Of a DNA stretch of 64,000 nucleotides, positions 8,763 to 17,600 are shown in pieces. Location of the stretch: NCBI RefSeq assembly GCF_014649115.1, contig NZ_BMSK01000022.1, positions 1-64,000 on the forward strand, read 5' to 3'. Each line of letters opens with the position of its first letter. Positions within the stretch are counted from its first letter, which is position 1. A model generated the notes under the pieces. The model had not been told where the DNA came from. It worked only from the letters and a program-made list of their open reading frames with translations, and made no database searches. Source of the stretch: Streptomyces eurythermus (GTDB lineage Bacteria; Actinomycetota; Actinomycetes; Streptomycetales; Streptomycetaceae). The translations under genes were made by a program, and so were the position numbers.

Positions 8763-10613
8763 ATGTCCACGACACGTACCACCGCCGACCGTTCCGCCGT
8801 ACGCACCCTGCTGCGCCTGTGGCCGTACGTCCGTCCCGTGCGCGCCCGGCTGTTCACCGCGGCGGCCGTCGCGGTCGTCGCCTCCTGCACCGGGCTGGTG
8901 ATCCCGCTCGTTCTGAAGTGGCTGGTGGACGGGCCGGTCGCCGGCCACGACCCGGCCGGTGTGTGGCTCGGCGCGCTCTACCTGCTGCTGCTCGGCATCG
9001 CCGAGGCGGTCCTGTTCGGTATCCGGCGCTGGCTGGTGGCCCGGCCGCTGTCCCGTGTCGAGGCGGAGATGCGGGCGGGTCTGTACCGCCGGCTGCAACG
9101 TCTGCCGGTGGCCTTCCACGACCGCTGGGCGTCCGGCCAGCTGCTCTCGCGCGGCACCACCGACCTGATGCTGCTGCGCATGTTCCTCGCCTTCCCGCTG
9201 ACCTTCCTGCTGGTCAACGGGGTGACGATCCTGGTCGGCGTGATCATCATGCTGGTGCAGGACTGGATGCTGGGCCTGGTCATCCTCGGTCCGGCCGTCC
9301 CCGTGATGTGGACCTGCGCGGTCTTCGAACGGCGGTACGCGCGGGTGGCCCGGCGCGCCCAGGACCAGGTCGGGGACCTGACCACGGTGGTCGAGGAGAG
9401 CGTGCTCGGCATCCGCGTCGTCAAGGGCTTCGGCCGGCACCGCAGCCAGGCGCGCGCCTTCCGGGAACTCGCCGGCCGGCTGCGGGGCACGGAACTGCGC
9501 AAGGCGCGGCTGCTCGCCACCATCTGGGGCGTCATCGTGGCGCTGCCCGAGCTGGCCATCGGGGCGGCCCTGGTCCTCGGCGCGGTCCGCGTCGCCGACG
9601 GCGAACTGACCGCGGGCACGCTGGTCGCCTTCCTCAGCACGGCGCTCGCGCTGCGCTGGCCCGTCGACTCCATCGGCTTCCTGCTGGCCATGACCCAGGA
9701 GGCGGCGACGGCCACGGAACGCTACTTCGAGGTGATGGACGAGGCACCGGAGGACGCGGCGGAGGGGAGCGGCGAGGGCACGGCACCGGGGGCCGTAGGG
9801 GTGAGCGGGGCCGCGACCGCCTCCGGATCCCTCCCGGTGCCCCGGGCCGAGGTACGGGCCGGGGCCGGGGCCGGGATCCGGTTCGAGGGGGTGCGGTTCC
9901 GGTATCCCGACGCGCCCCCCGGCTCCCCGCCCCTCCTCGACGGCGTCGACCTGCACATACGGGCCGGGGAGTCCATGGCCCTCGTCGGCGCCACCGGCAG
10001 TGGGAAGACCACGCTCACCGCCCTCGTCCCGCGCCTGTACGAGGTCACCTCCGGCCGGATCACGCTGAACGGCGTGGACATCGCGGAGATCCCCCGCGAG
10101 GAGCTGCGCTCCAGGGTCGCCGTGGCCTTCGAGGAACCCACCCTGTTCTCGGCGAGCGTCGGCGAGAACGTGCTCATGGGCGCCCCGGACGGGGCCGGGA
10201 AACCCGAACTGGACCGGGCCCTCGCCATCGCCCGCGCCGACTTCGCGCACGCGCTGCCGCAGGGCACCGACACCCGCGTGGGCGAGCAGGGACTCAGCCT
10301 GTCCGGCGGCCAGCGCCAGCGGCTCGCGCTGGCCCGCGCGGTGGTCGGCCGGCCGGAGTTCCTCGTGCTGGACGACCCGCTGTCCGCCCTGGACGTGCAC
10401 ACCGAGGCCGCCGTGGAGGCCGCGCTGCGGCAGGTCCTCGCCGACACCACCGCGCTGATCGTCGCCCACCGCCCGTCCACGGTGCTGCTCGCCGACCGGG
10501 TCGCCCTGCTCTCGGGCGGCCGGATCGCGGCCGTCGGCACCCACCGGCAACTGCTGCGCGACAACGCCGAGTACGCCCATCTGATGTCCGGGCGACGGGA
10601 GGAGTCCCGATGA
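8763..10613 (+). CDS. ABC exporter half-transporter, degenerate-site subunit
   Basis: A 616-residue fused membrane/ATPase half-transporter: six membrane helices (residues 1-330), a Gly/Ala/Pro linker, then an ATPase domain with Walker A GATGSGKTT (Lys415), signature LSGGQRQR and Walker B FLVLDDP. In Walker B the catalytic Glu is replaced by Asp538, as in the non-hydrolysing half of heterodimeric exporters. It overlaps the next gene at ATGA, so the two halves are translationally coupled and form one transporter. ATG 8760 or 8763 is possible; TACGCT at 8750-8755 with almost no leader suggests a leaderless transcript. The substrate is unknown. Confidence 0.9.
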   Translation: MSTTRTTADRSAVRTLLRLWPYVRPVRARLFTAAAVAVVASCTGLVIPLVLKWLVDGPVAGHDPAGVWLGALYLLLLGIAEAVLFGIRRWLVARPLSRVEAEMRAGLYRRLQRLPVAFHDRWASGQLLSRGTTDLMLLRMFLAFPLTFLLVNGVTILVGVIIMLVQDWMLGLVILGPAVPVMWTCAVFERRYARVARRAQDQVGDLTTVVEESVLGIRVVKGFGRHRSQARAFRELAGRLRGTELRKARLLATIWGVIVALPELAIGAALVLGAVRVADGELTAGTLVAFLSTALALRWPVDSIGFLLAMTQEAATATERYFEVMDEAPEDAAEGSGEGTAPGAVGVSGAATASGSLPVPRAEVRAGAGAGIRFEGVRFRYPDAPPGSPPLLDGVDLHIRAGESMALVGATGSGKTTLTALVPRLYEVTSGRITLNGVDIAEIPREELRSRVAVAFEEPTLFSASVGENVLMGAPDGAGKPELDRALAIARADFAHALPQGTDTRVGEQGLSLSGGQRQRLALARAVVGRPEFLVLDDPLSALDVHTEAAVEAALRQVLADTTALIVAHRPSTVLLADRVALLSGGRIAAVGTHRQLLRDNAEYAHLMSGRREESR

Positions 10614-12493
10614 CCACCACGTCCGCTTCCACCCCCGCCGTCGCCGACGACGACCCCGACCGCTCCCGGGACGTGGACGGAAGCGGCGGCGCGGGCGGCA
10701 AGGACGACGCCTTCGACCGGGACGTCCTGCCCACCCCGCCCGGCGCCACCGCCGCCCTGCTGCGTTCGCTGCTCGCGCCCATGAAGGCCCGGGTCGCGCT
10801 CACCACCCTCCTGCTGCTGCTCCAGCAGGCGGCGGTGCAGGCGGGGCCGCTGCTGGTGGCGTACGCCATCGACACCGCCGTACCGGCGTTCCGGAACGAC
10901 CGTGACGGCCCGCTGATCGCGGTCGCCGCCGGCTATCTGCTGTGCGCCCTCGCCTCGGGGGCTTTGCAGTTCGCGTTCATCCAGGTCTCCGCGCGGGTCA
11001 GCCAGGACGTGCTGCTGGACCTCAGGGGCCGGATCTTCCGGCACGCGCAGGCGCTCGGCATCGACTTCCACGAGCGGTACACCTCGGGCCGGCTGATCTC
11101 CCGGGCCACCACGGACGTGGAGTCGCTGCGCGAACTCCTCGACGAGGGGCTCCAGGAACTGGTGACCGTCATCCTGTCCTTCATCTCCGTCTCGGCCCTG
11201 CTGCTCTGGCTGGACCTCGGCCTCGGCGCGGTCGCGGTGGCGTCCTTCGGGCCGCTGTACCTGCTCGTCCGGCTCTACCGGCGGCGCGCCGGGCGGGTGT
11301 ACGGCGCCAAGTCCACGGCGATGGCGGCGGTGATCGTGAAGTTCACGGAGACGATGAACGGCATCCGCCCGGTGCGCGCCTTCCGCCGGGAGACCGCGAA
11401 CGACGCCGAGTTCGCGATCCTGAACGCCCGGCACGAGCGCACGAACGGGGACGCGCTGCTGGAGATGGCCCGCTATGTGGTCGGCTCCCGGCTGGTGGCC
11501 AACACGGCGGTCGCGGCGATCGTGCTGTGGGGCGCCCACCGGGTGGCCGCCGGCTCGCTGGAGCTGGGTGTGCTGGCGGCGGCGGTGCTGTATCTGCGCC
11601 GGCTGTACGACCCGATCGACCGGCTCGGTATGTTCCTGAACTCCTACCAGTCGGCCGCCGCGTCCCTGGAGAAGATCGCCGGGCTGCTGGCCCAGGAGCC
11701 GACCGTGCCCGAACCGGACGTGCCGCGCCGACTCCCGTCTACCCAACGCGACTTCCCGGGGCGTGAGGTGGTGTTCGACGGGGTCCGGTTCGGCTACCGC
11801 ACCGGCGGCGAGGTGCTGCCCCGCTTCGACCTCACCCTGCCCGCCGGACAGACGGTCGCCGTCGTCGGCTCCACCGGCGCGGGCAAGTCCACGCTGGCCA
11901 AGCTGCTCGCCCGGTTCTACGACCCCTCCGCCGGGCGGGTGCTGCTGGACGGCGTGGACCTGCGCGAGCTGTCCACGGCCGAACTGCGGCGCGGGGTGGT
12001 GATGGTGACTCAGGAGGCGTTCCTGTTCTCCGGCACGGTCGCCGACAACATCGCCCTCGGCCGGCCCGACGCCGGCCGGGAGGAGATCGAGCGGGCGGCG
12101 AAGGCCATCGGCGCGCACGAGTTCATCAGCGCGCTGCCCGACGGCTACGACACCGACGTCCGCAAGCGCGGCGGCCGCATCTCCGCCGGGCAGCGCCAGC
12201 TGGTCGCCTTCGCGCGGGCGTTGCTCGCCGACCCGGCGGTGCTGATCCTGGACGAGGCGACCAGTTCGCTGGACGTGCCGGGGGAGCGGGCGGTGCAGCG
12301 GGCGATGGCGACGGTGCTGCGGGGCCGTACCGCCGTGGTCATCGCCCACCGGCTGTCCACCGTGGAGATCGCGGACCGGGTCCTGGTGATGGAGGGCGGC
12401 CGGATCGTCGAGGACGGCGCCCCGGACGAACTCATCGCGGGCACGGGCCGGTTCGCGGACCTCCACCGGGCGTGGCGGGACAGCCTGGCCTGA
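10610..12493 (+). CDS. ABC exporter half-transporter, canonical ATPase subunit
   Basis: A 627-residue partner of the preceding gene. A charged N-terminal tail (about 50 residues) precedes six membrane helices (LTTLLLLLQQAAVQ onward) and an ATPase domain with Walker A GSTGAGKST (Lys426), signature ISAGQRQL (slightly off the LSGGQ consensus) and Walker B VLILDEATSSLD with intact Glu549. It thus supplies the hydrolytic Walker B, while the canonical LSGGQ comes from the first subunit. The start overlaps the upstream stop. The substrate cannot be told; the RiPP cluster just downstream has its own exporter, so a shared role is only possible. Confidence 0.9.
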   Translation: MTTTSASTPAVADDDPDRSRDVDGSGGAGGKDDAFDRDVLPTPPGATAALLRSLLAPMKARVALTTLLLLLQQAAVQAGPLLVAYAIDTAVPAFRNDRDGPLIAVAAGYLLCALASGALQFAFIQVSARVSQDVLLDLRGRIFRHAQALGIDFHERYTSGRLISRATTDVESLRELLDEGLQELVTVILSFISVSALLLWLDLGLGAVAVASFGPLYLLVRLYRRRAGRVYGAKSTAMAAVIVKFTETMNGIRPVRAFRRETANDAEFAILNARHERTNGDALLEMARYVVGSRLVANTAVAAIVLWGAHRVAAGSLELGVLAAAVLYLRRLYDPIDRLGMFLNSYQSAAASLEKIAGLLAQEPTVPEPDVPRRLPSTQRDFPGREVVFDGVRFGYRTGGEVLPRFDLTLPAGQTVAVVGSTGAGKSTLAKLLARFYDPSAGRVLLDGVDLRELSTAELRRGVVMVTQEAFLFSGTVADNIALGRPDAGREEIERAAKAIGAHEFISALPDGYDTDVRKRGGRISAGQRQLVAFARALLADPAVLILDEATSSLDVPGERAVQRAMATVLRGRTAVVIAHRLSTVEIADRVLVMEGGRIVEDGAPDELIAGTGRFADLHRAWRDSLA

Positions 12494-12514
12494 CCGGCCG
12501 GCACGGGGACGGAC

Positions 12515-12541
12515 GCGGGCCTTTCACGACCGACGGCCCGC
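12515..12541 (+). terminator. Possible terminator after the ABC exporter genes
   Basis: GCGGGCC (12515-12521) and GGCCCGC (12535-12541) form a 7-bp stem with a 13-nt loop, followed by TTCGAATTT. It would separate the exporter transcript from the peptide cluster. Confidence 0.4.
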
Positions 12542-12607
12542 TTCGAATTTCAGGTGCGCCGAGTCGATTTCGCAAGGTGAGATACGTCACATGCTTTCTG
12601 CGTGCAC

Positions 12608-12622
12608 CGATCTTGAAGATCG
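12608..12622. promoter_or_regulatory. 15-bp perfect palindrome upstream of the RiPP precursor (candidate operator)
   Basis: CGATCTTGAAGATCG is a perfect inverted repeat around a central G, in the AT-richer leader 129-143 nt before the precursor ATG. No regulator gene is seen in the cluster, so the binding protein would be encoded elsewhere. The rest of the leader (12542-12745) is markedly less GC-rich than its flanks, as expected of a promoter region; I could not fix a -35/-10 pair. Confidence 0.45.
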
Positions 12623-12750
12623 ACTTCGTTCCATGGTCGCCTAATGCTGCGCTGACGGAGTGCCGATACCCGGTCACTCGCGGTTAGCCGTCCCAGAGCT
12701 GGTCGACCGGCGGAAATGCCGTCGGTCATTTCTGCGAAAGGGAGAGGTTC

Positions 12751-12936
12751 ATGTCCGACAACACCGCTGCGGTTCTGTCCGCCATCGACAGCGACAAGGC
12801 CCTGCGCTCGGCTGTCATCCGGCACCTCGCCACGACCCACGCCAACGAGTTCGTCAGCCCGCTGCGCGCCGAGTTCCGCGGCAACGACGACATCGCCCTG
12901 GCGTCGGTCAACTCCAACAAGGAGTGGCAGGAGTAA
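12751..12936 (+). CDS. Putative RiPP precursor peptide (61 aa)
   Basis: A small acidic peptide with a strong Shine-Dalgarno (AAAGGGAGAGG) before ATG 12751. An amphipathic, helical N-terminal part (about residues 1-40, AAVLSAIDSDKALRSAVIRH) looks like a leader. The C-terminal part GNDDIALASVNSNKEWQE is rich in Asn, Ser and Asp and is the likely core. It has no cysteine, unlike most substrates studied for DUF692/MNIO enzymes. It is the first gene of the cluster, and a very stable hairpin follows its stop, as is common where a precursor must outnumber its enzymes. I do not recognise the family; the precursor role is inferred from size and position. Confidence 0.75.
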   Translation: MSDNTAAVLSAIDSDKALRSAVIRHLATTHANEFVSPLRAEFRGNDDIALASVNSNKEWQE

Positions 12937-12944
12937 CACCAGGT

Positions 12945-12974
12945 CCGGCCGGGTCCCGACCGGGGTCCGGCCGG
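12945..12974 (+). terminator. Intercistronic hairpin after the precursor gene
   Basis: CCGGCCGG (12945-12952) pairs with CCGGCCGG (12967-12974); inner pairs GUCCC/GGGGU extend the stem to about 13 bp (two G-U) with a GACC loop. It begins 8 nt after the precursor stop and may act as a leaky terminator or 3' stabiliser, giving more precursor than enzyme mRNA. Confidence 0.6.
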
Positions 12975-13014
12975 TTGCTCCGTAGGACACCCTCGACCGA
13001 ACGGCGGTAACTCC

Positions 13015-13764
13015 TTGCGCACCCTTTCCCCCGGCGTGACGCAGAGACTCCTGTTGCGCGACGACAGAGAAGCCCGCACAGAGTTGCTGCTCCGCCTGCT
13101 GTACTCGAAAAGCTCCGCGGACCTGGTCGCCGACGCACTGAAGGACCCTTCCGGGAAAGTGTGCGAAACGACGCTGTCCGTTCTCGCGACCGTCGATTTC
13201 CATGCGCTCTCGGTGGAGCGAGCGGCTCGTCTGCGTAATTTGAAGCGCCATCTGCAACGCACCTGCCCGCCTCTGTGGGAGTGCCTCGACAAGGAGACCA
13301 TCACTCCGCTCGTCGACGCCTACGCGGATTCCGACGCTTTCTGGCAGAGCGCCGGCCGCACCCTTTTCGAGAACTTCTGCCTGTTCGCCCACGAGGCGGT
13401 GGCGGAACGGTCCCGGCTGCTTGCCGACGTCTTCCATCTGTTCGGCCTCGTGAGCCGCTTCTCCGCCCCCGAACTGATCGCGCCCCCCGAGGACGTCTGC
13501 GCCTGCACCACCGGCATCCCCGGCGAAGGCATGGACCTGACGAAGGCCGCCTTCTCCCCCTGGGACGACGGCGGCCTGGTCCCCCCGGACGTCCCGGGCG
13601 CCCTCCAGGCCGAGTCGTTCCCCTCGGCATGGCGCCTGGTGGACGACCGCGGAAGGCTGCCGCGATCCCTGGAACCCGACGCCCTCGGCGAACCCGGCGA
13701 GTATCAGATCGTGGTCGCCGCCTTCCCCGGCCGCAAGGTCTCCGCCGCGGCCCTTCCGCTCTGA
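13015..13764 (+). CDS. Unknown protein, probable MNIO partner
   Basis: A 249-residue soluble protein, largely helical in its first 140 residues (RLLLRDDREARTELLLRLLY, then RAARLRNLKRHLQ), with a more extended C-terminal part ending in GEYQIVVAAFPGRKVS. No catalytic motif is recognised; cysteines at TCPPLWEC and VCACTT are of unknown meaning. It ends 11 nt before the DUF692 gene. Such oxidases nearly always need a partner protein, encoded next door, that binds the precursor leader, so I infer this role from position alone. No ATG or GTG lies upstream in frame; TTG 13015 is the likely start, GTG 13036 the alternative. Confidence 0.6.
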   Translation: MRTLSPGVTQRLLLRDDREARTELLLRLLYSKSSADLVADALKDPSGKVCETTLSVLATVDFHALSVERAARLRNLKRHLQRTCPPLWECLDKETITPLVDAYADSDAFWQSAGRTLFENFCLFAHEAVAERSRLLADVFHLFGLVSRFSAPELIAPPEDVCACTTGIPGEGMDLTKAAFSPWDDGGLVPPDVPGALQAESFPSAWRLVDDRGRLPRSLEPDALGEPGEYQIVVAAFPGRKVSAAALPL

Positions 13765-13775
13765 AGCAGGTGCGC

Positions 13776-14675
13776 ATGACGAACGAGAAGACGAACTCCG
13801 TCGGCAGGCTCGGCTTCGGACTCGACTGGCAGTACCGGGACAACTACCCGCAGAAGATGCCCGACCTGTGCGCCAAGTACGCCGGCCGGCTCAGCCACCT
13901 GTCCTGTGTCTCCCTGCCCAGCGCCGCCGACGCGCGGACCTTCATGGACGAGTGCGCCGGGGACCTGCCCGTGGTGCACCACCTGCCGGGAGTGGCCCCC
14001 GCCGCGCCCGGCGGCCCGAATCTGGAGCTGTTCACCCGCCTCGAAGCGGTGAGCGACGTCCTGGGCGCCGTCTGGACGTGCGAGGACATCGGCCTGTGGT
14101 CGATCGGCCCGTACCCGCTGCCGTACTTCACCCCTCCGCTCTTCGAACGCGAGGTCGCCGACCACGTCGTCGACGGCATCCGCCGCATGCGCGAGGTGAG
14201 CCGCTACCCGTTCGTGCCGGAGATCCCCTCCTGCACCCTCGCGGCCGGCCGCATGAGCCTCGGCGAGTTCTTCCACCGCGTCACCGACGGCGCCGACTGC
14301 GACCTGCTGCTGGACGTCGCCCACGTCTTCTCGTACGCCGTCGCCGTACGGCGGTCCTACGAGGACGTCCTGCGGTCGCTGCCCCTGGAGAGGGTGGTGG
14401 AGATCCATGTGGCGGGCGGCTACATCGACCCGACCTTCGACAACCGGTACCTGGACACCCACAGCCACGCCGTGACGCCCGCCGTCATCGACCTGCTCCA
14501 GGAAGCGGTCGCGAACGCGCCCCGGTTGCGCGCCGTCACCTACGAGATCGGGGTGGGCCTGGGCGCCGAGGAACTGGACAGCGACTTCGAGCGCATCGAG
14601 GGCCTGCTGGCCGAGGCCGACTGGACGCCGACCATCGCCCGCCCCTCCGACCTGGCCACGGCAGGTACCGCATGA
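13776..14675 (+). CDS. DUF692-type multinuclear iron oxidase (MNIO)
   Basis: A 299-residue TIM-barrel protein of the DUF692/MbnB family, which uses two or three iron ions and oxygen to remodel peptide side chains or backbone in RiPP pathways. The expected metal ligands are present: His68/His69 (VVHHLPG), Glu103 (TCEDIG), Asp180 and His183 (DVAHVFSYA), Glu209 and His211 (EIHVAGG), Asp227, His229 and His231 (DTHSHAVTP) and Glu257 (YEIG). It overlaps the next gene at ATGA. Known members act on Cys, Asn, Asp or Phe; the precursor here lacks Cys, so Asn, Asp, Ser or Trp are the candidate targets. Chemistry is not predictable from sequence alone. Confidence 0.88.
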   Translation: MTNEKTNSVGRLGFGLDWQYRDNYPQKMPDLCAKYAGRLSHLSCVSLPSAADARTFMDECAGDLPVVHHLPGVAPAAPGGPNLELFTRLEAVSDVLGAVWTCEDIGLWSIGPYPLPYFTPPLFEREVADHVVDGIRRMREVSRYPFVPEIPSCTLAAGRMSLGEFFHRVTDGADCDLLLDVAHVFSYAVAVRRSYEDVLRSLPLERVVEIHVAGGYIDPTFDNRYLDTHSHAVTPAVIDLLQEAVANAPRLRAVTYEIGVGLGAEELDSDFERIEGLLAEADWTPTIARPSDLATAGTA

Positions 14676-17600
14676 CGGACGCGAACGGGCCCGCGACGCC
14701 GCCGTGGAGCGCGCTGACCCCGGAACCGGACCGCACCGCCGGACTCGGGGCGGGCGTACGGATACTGGTCGTGTCCGACGGCACCCCCGCGCCCGCTGAC
14801 GCCCCGGCCGACCCGCACACCGAACGGGTCGCCGAGCTGTGCCGGCAGCTGGCCGGCCGGGCGGAGCTGGGCTACGCCACGGCCGCGCACCTGAAGTCCC
14901 GTACCCTCGCCGCCGATCTGCGCGCCATGGTCACGGCGGACGGCGGCTGGGACATCGTGGCCATGCCGTGGTCGTCACCGGAGCCCGACGCCGAACGGCT
15001 CGGGGTCCGGCGCGCCTTCGAGGAGGTGGCCCGGGACCCGGCCATGCCGCTGTTCGTCGCGGCCGCCGGGCACGACGGGCCGGGACGGCTCAGGTTCCCG
15101 GCCTCCTGCCCCTCGGTGCTGGCCGTCGGCGTCGGCTCCGGCGACGGCGGACCGGCGGCGTACTGCGGCACCGACGGCGTGGGCCGCAAGCCGCAGCTGC
15201 TGGTCCCCGACACCCTGTACGCCACCCGCTCCTCGGCCGGGCCCGATCCGATGCGCGGCACCTCGGCCGCCGTCGGCGTCGTCGCCGGTCTCGCCGCCGG
15301 GCTGGCCGGCCTGCTGGGCCGTGACGGGCGCGCTGTCCCCTCGGCGGCGCTGCGCGCCGCGCTGCTGGCCTCGGCCGGGCCGGGCGGAGCGGTGGCGGAC
15401 GCGCCGCTGACGCGGCGGCTGACCGCCGGCGGCCCCGGGCCGTCCTGCCTCCGCCTGTCCCGGGCGGTCACGCGGCTGCGGGCCCGCACCGATGGCACCG
15501 CCGTGCGGATCGCGGTCGTCACCGCCGGGGCGGAGGAGACCGTCAGCGGGGACGGCGCGCCGCTGTGGCTGCCGCGTGCCGCCGGACTGTCGGTGTCCGT
15601 GGCGGGCGCCGGCACCAGCCGGCGGGCCACCGGCACCGGATGGCTGGTGCTCGACGTCCCGCCCGGCGCGGAGGGCGAGATGGTGATCACCGTCGAATGC
15701 CCCGAAGCGGCCACCGCCTTCGTGTCCGTCGGCGGTGCCGACACCGTCGAGGAGACCGAGGAGCGTGCCGGCGCCGTGGAAGAGACCGAGGAGCGTGCCG
15801 ACCAGCCCGCCGGCACCGCCCCGGCGGCCCGGCGCGCCGAGCGGACCCGCGCGGACCGTCCCGTCATCCTCGGCCTGTCGGCCAGCCACGACGCCTCCGC
15901 CTGCCTTCTGCGCGACGGCACCCCCCAGGTCGCCGTGCAACAGGAGCGGGTCACCCGCCGCAAGCACGACGGCGCCGGCCACCTCGCCTCCCGGGCGGCG
16001 GCCGACTACTGCCTCACCTCGGCCGGCCTGCGCGCCGACGACGTGGACGTGTTCGCCTTCAACGCGCAGCCGCTGCTGCCGGGTTACGTGGGGCTCTCGG
16101 TGCCGTCCGCCGCGCAGGCGTTCGACCTCTTCGACCCGTTCGACGAGCGCGCCGTCTACGTCTCGCACCACCTCGCCCACGCCTTCTCCGCGTTCTGGGG
16201 CTCCCCGTTCGAGGAGGCGGTGGTCGCCGTCTGCGACGGCTCCGGCGGCTCCGTGCTCGGCGCCGACGACCTCCTGGTCGACGGCCCCGGACTGCGCGCG
16301 TACCTGGACCGGAAGACCGAGGACCGGCTGCCCCGCGTCCACGTCTTCTCCGTCTACCACTTCGACCGCGACGGCTACCGGCTGCTGTTCCGCGAGTACG
16401 CCGACTCCTTCAACGTCCGCGTCGGCTCCTCCTCGATCGGCGAGACCTACGCGGCCGTGAGCCAGTATGTCTTCGGCGACTGGCAAGAGGGCAGCGGCAA
16501 GCTGATGGGCCTCGCGCCCTGGGGCAAACCCGGCAACGCGGGGCCGAGCTTCCTGGAGCCGGGCCCCGACGGCCTGCCCCGCTTCCGCGACGACTGGAAG
16601 GACGCCTACCGCGCCCCCGGCTCCGGCCGCCCGCTGGACCATGCCGACCTCGCGGCCCGGATCCAGGCCGACCTCGAGGAGGCACTGGTGGCCCGCATGC
16701 GGTACGCCATGTCGCTGGTGCCCGGCTGCGGCAACCTCGCCTACGCGGGAGGCATCGCGCTCAACTCCGTGGCCAACGACCGCATCGCCCGTGAGAGCGG
16801 TGCCGACCACCTCTTCGTGTTCCCGGCGGCGAGCGACGCCGGGGTCTCGCTGGGCGCCGCGGCCGCCGCGCACTTCCGGCTCACCGGCTCCACCCGGCGT
16901 GAACGAGGCGAGTTCAACGACTACCTGGGCCATCCCTACACCCAGGACGACCACGACGCGGCCATCCGGCTGGTCGGTGACCGGGTGGTCGTGGAACCGC
17001 TGTCGGCGGAAGCCGTCGCGGACCGGATCGCCGCGGGCGAGGTCATCGGCTGGTTCCAGGGCGGCTCGGAGTTCGGGCCCCGCGCGCTGGGGCACCGGTC
17101 GGTCCTCGCCGACGCCAGGAGCCGGGACACCTGGGACTTCATCAACGCGCACATCAAGTTCCGGGAGGACTTCCGCCCGCTGGCGCCGATCGTGCCCGAG
17201 GAGGTCGCCGCCGAGTACTTCGACCTCGACGAGCCGTCGCCGCACATGCTGCGGGTGGTCCCGGTCCGGGAGAAGTACCGCGAGCGGCTCGCGGCCGTCA
17301 CCCACGTCGACGGCACGGCCCGCGTGCAGACGGTCTCGCGGACGGCCAACCCGCGCATCCACGAGCTGCTGCACCTCGTCGGTGAACGCACCGGCTTCCC
17401 CGTCCTCGTGAACACCTCGCTGAACCGCCGCGGCGAGCCCATGATCGAGACCCCCGGCCAGGCCCTCGACATGCTGCTGGGCACCCGGCTGAGCGCCATG
17501 GTGCTCGGCGACCGGCTGGTCCGCCGTGCCCCCGAGCACGAGGCGCCGCTCTCCCTGCGCTCCCGGATCGTCCTCGCCCCCGGCGTACGGCTGGGGTGGG

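Noticed and set aside
14672..15900. Reading the N-terminal part of the fusion as an active subtilisin
   Set aside because: Not claimed: the triad order fits, but the oxyanion Asn is lost and the fold is shortened. Only a subtilase-like call is made.
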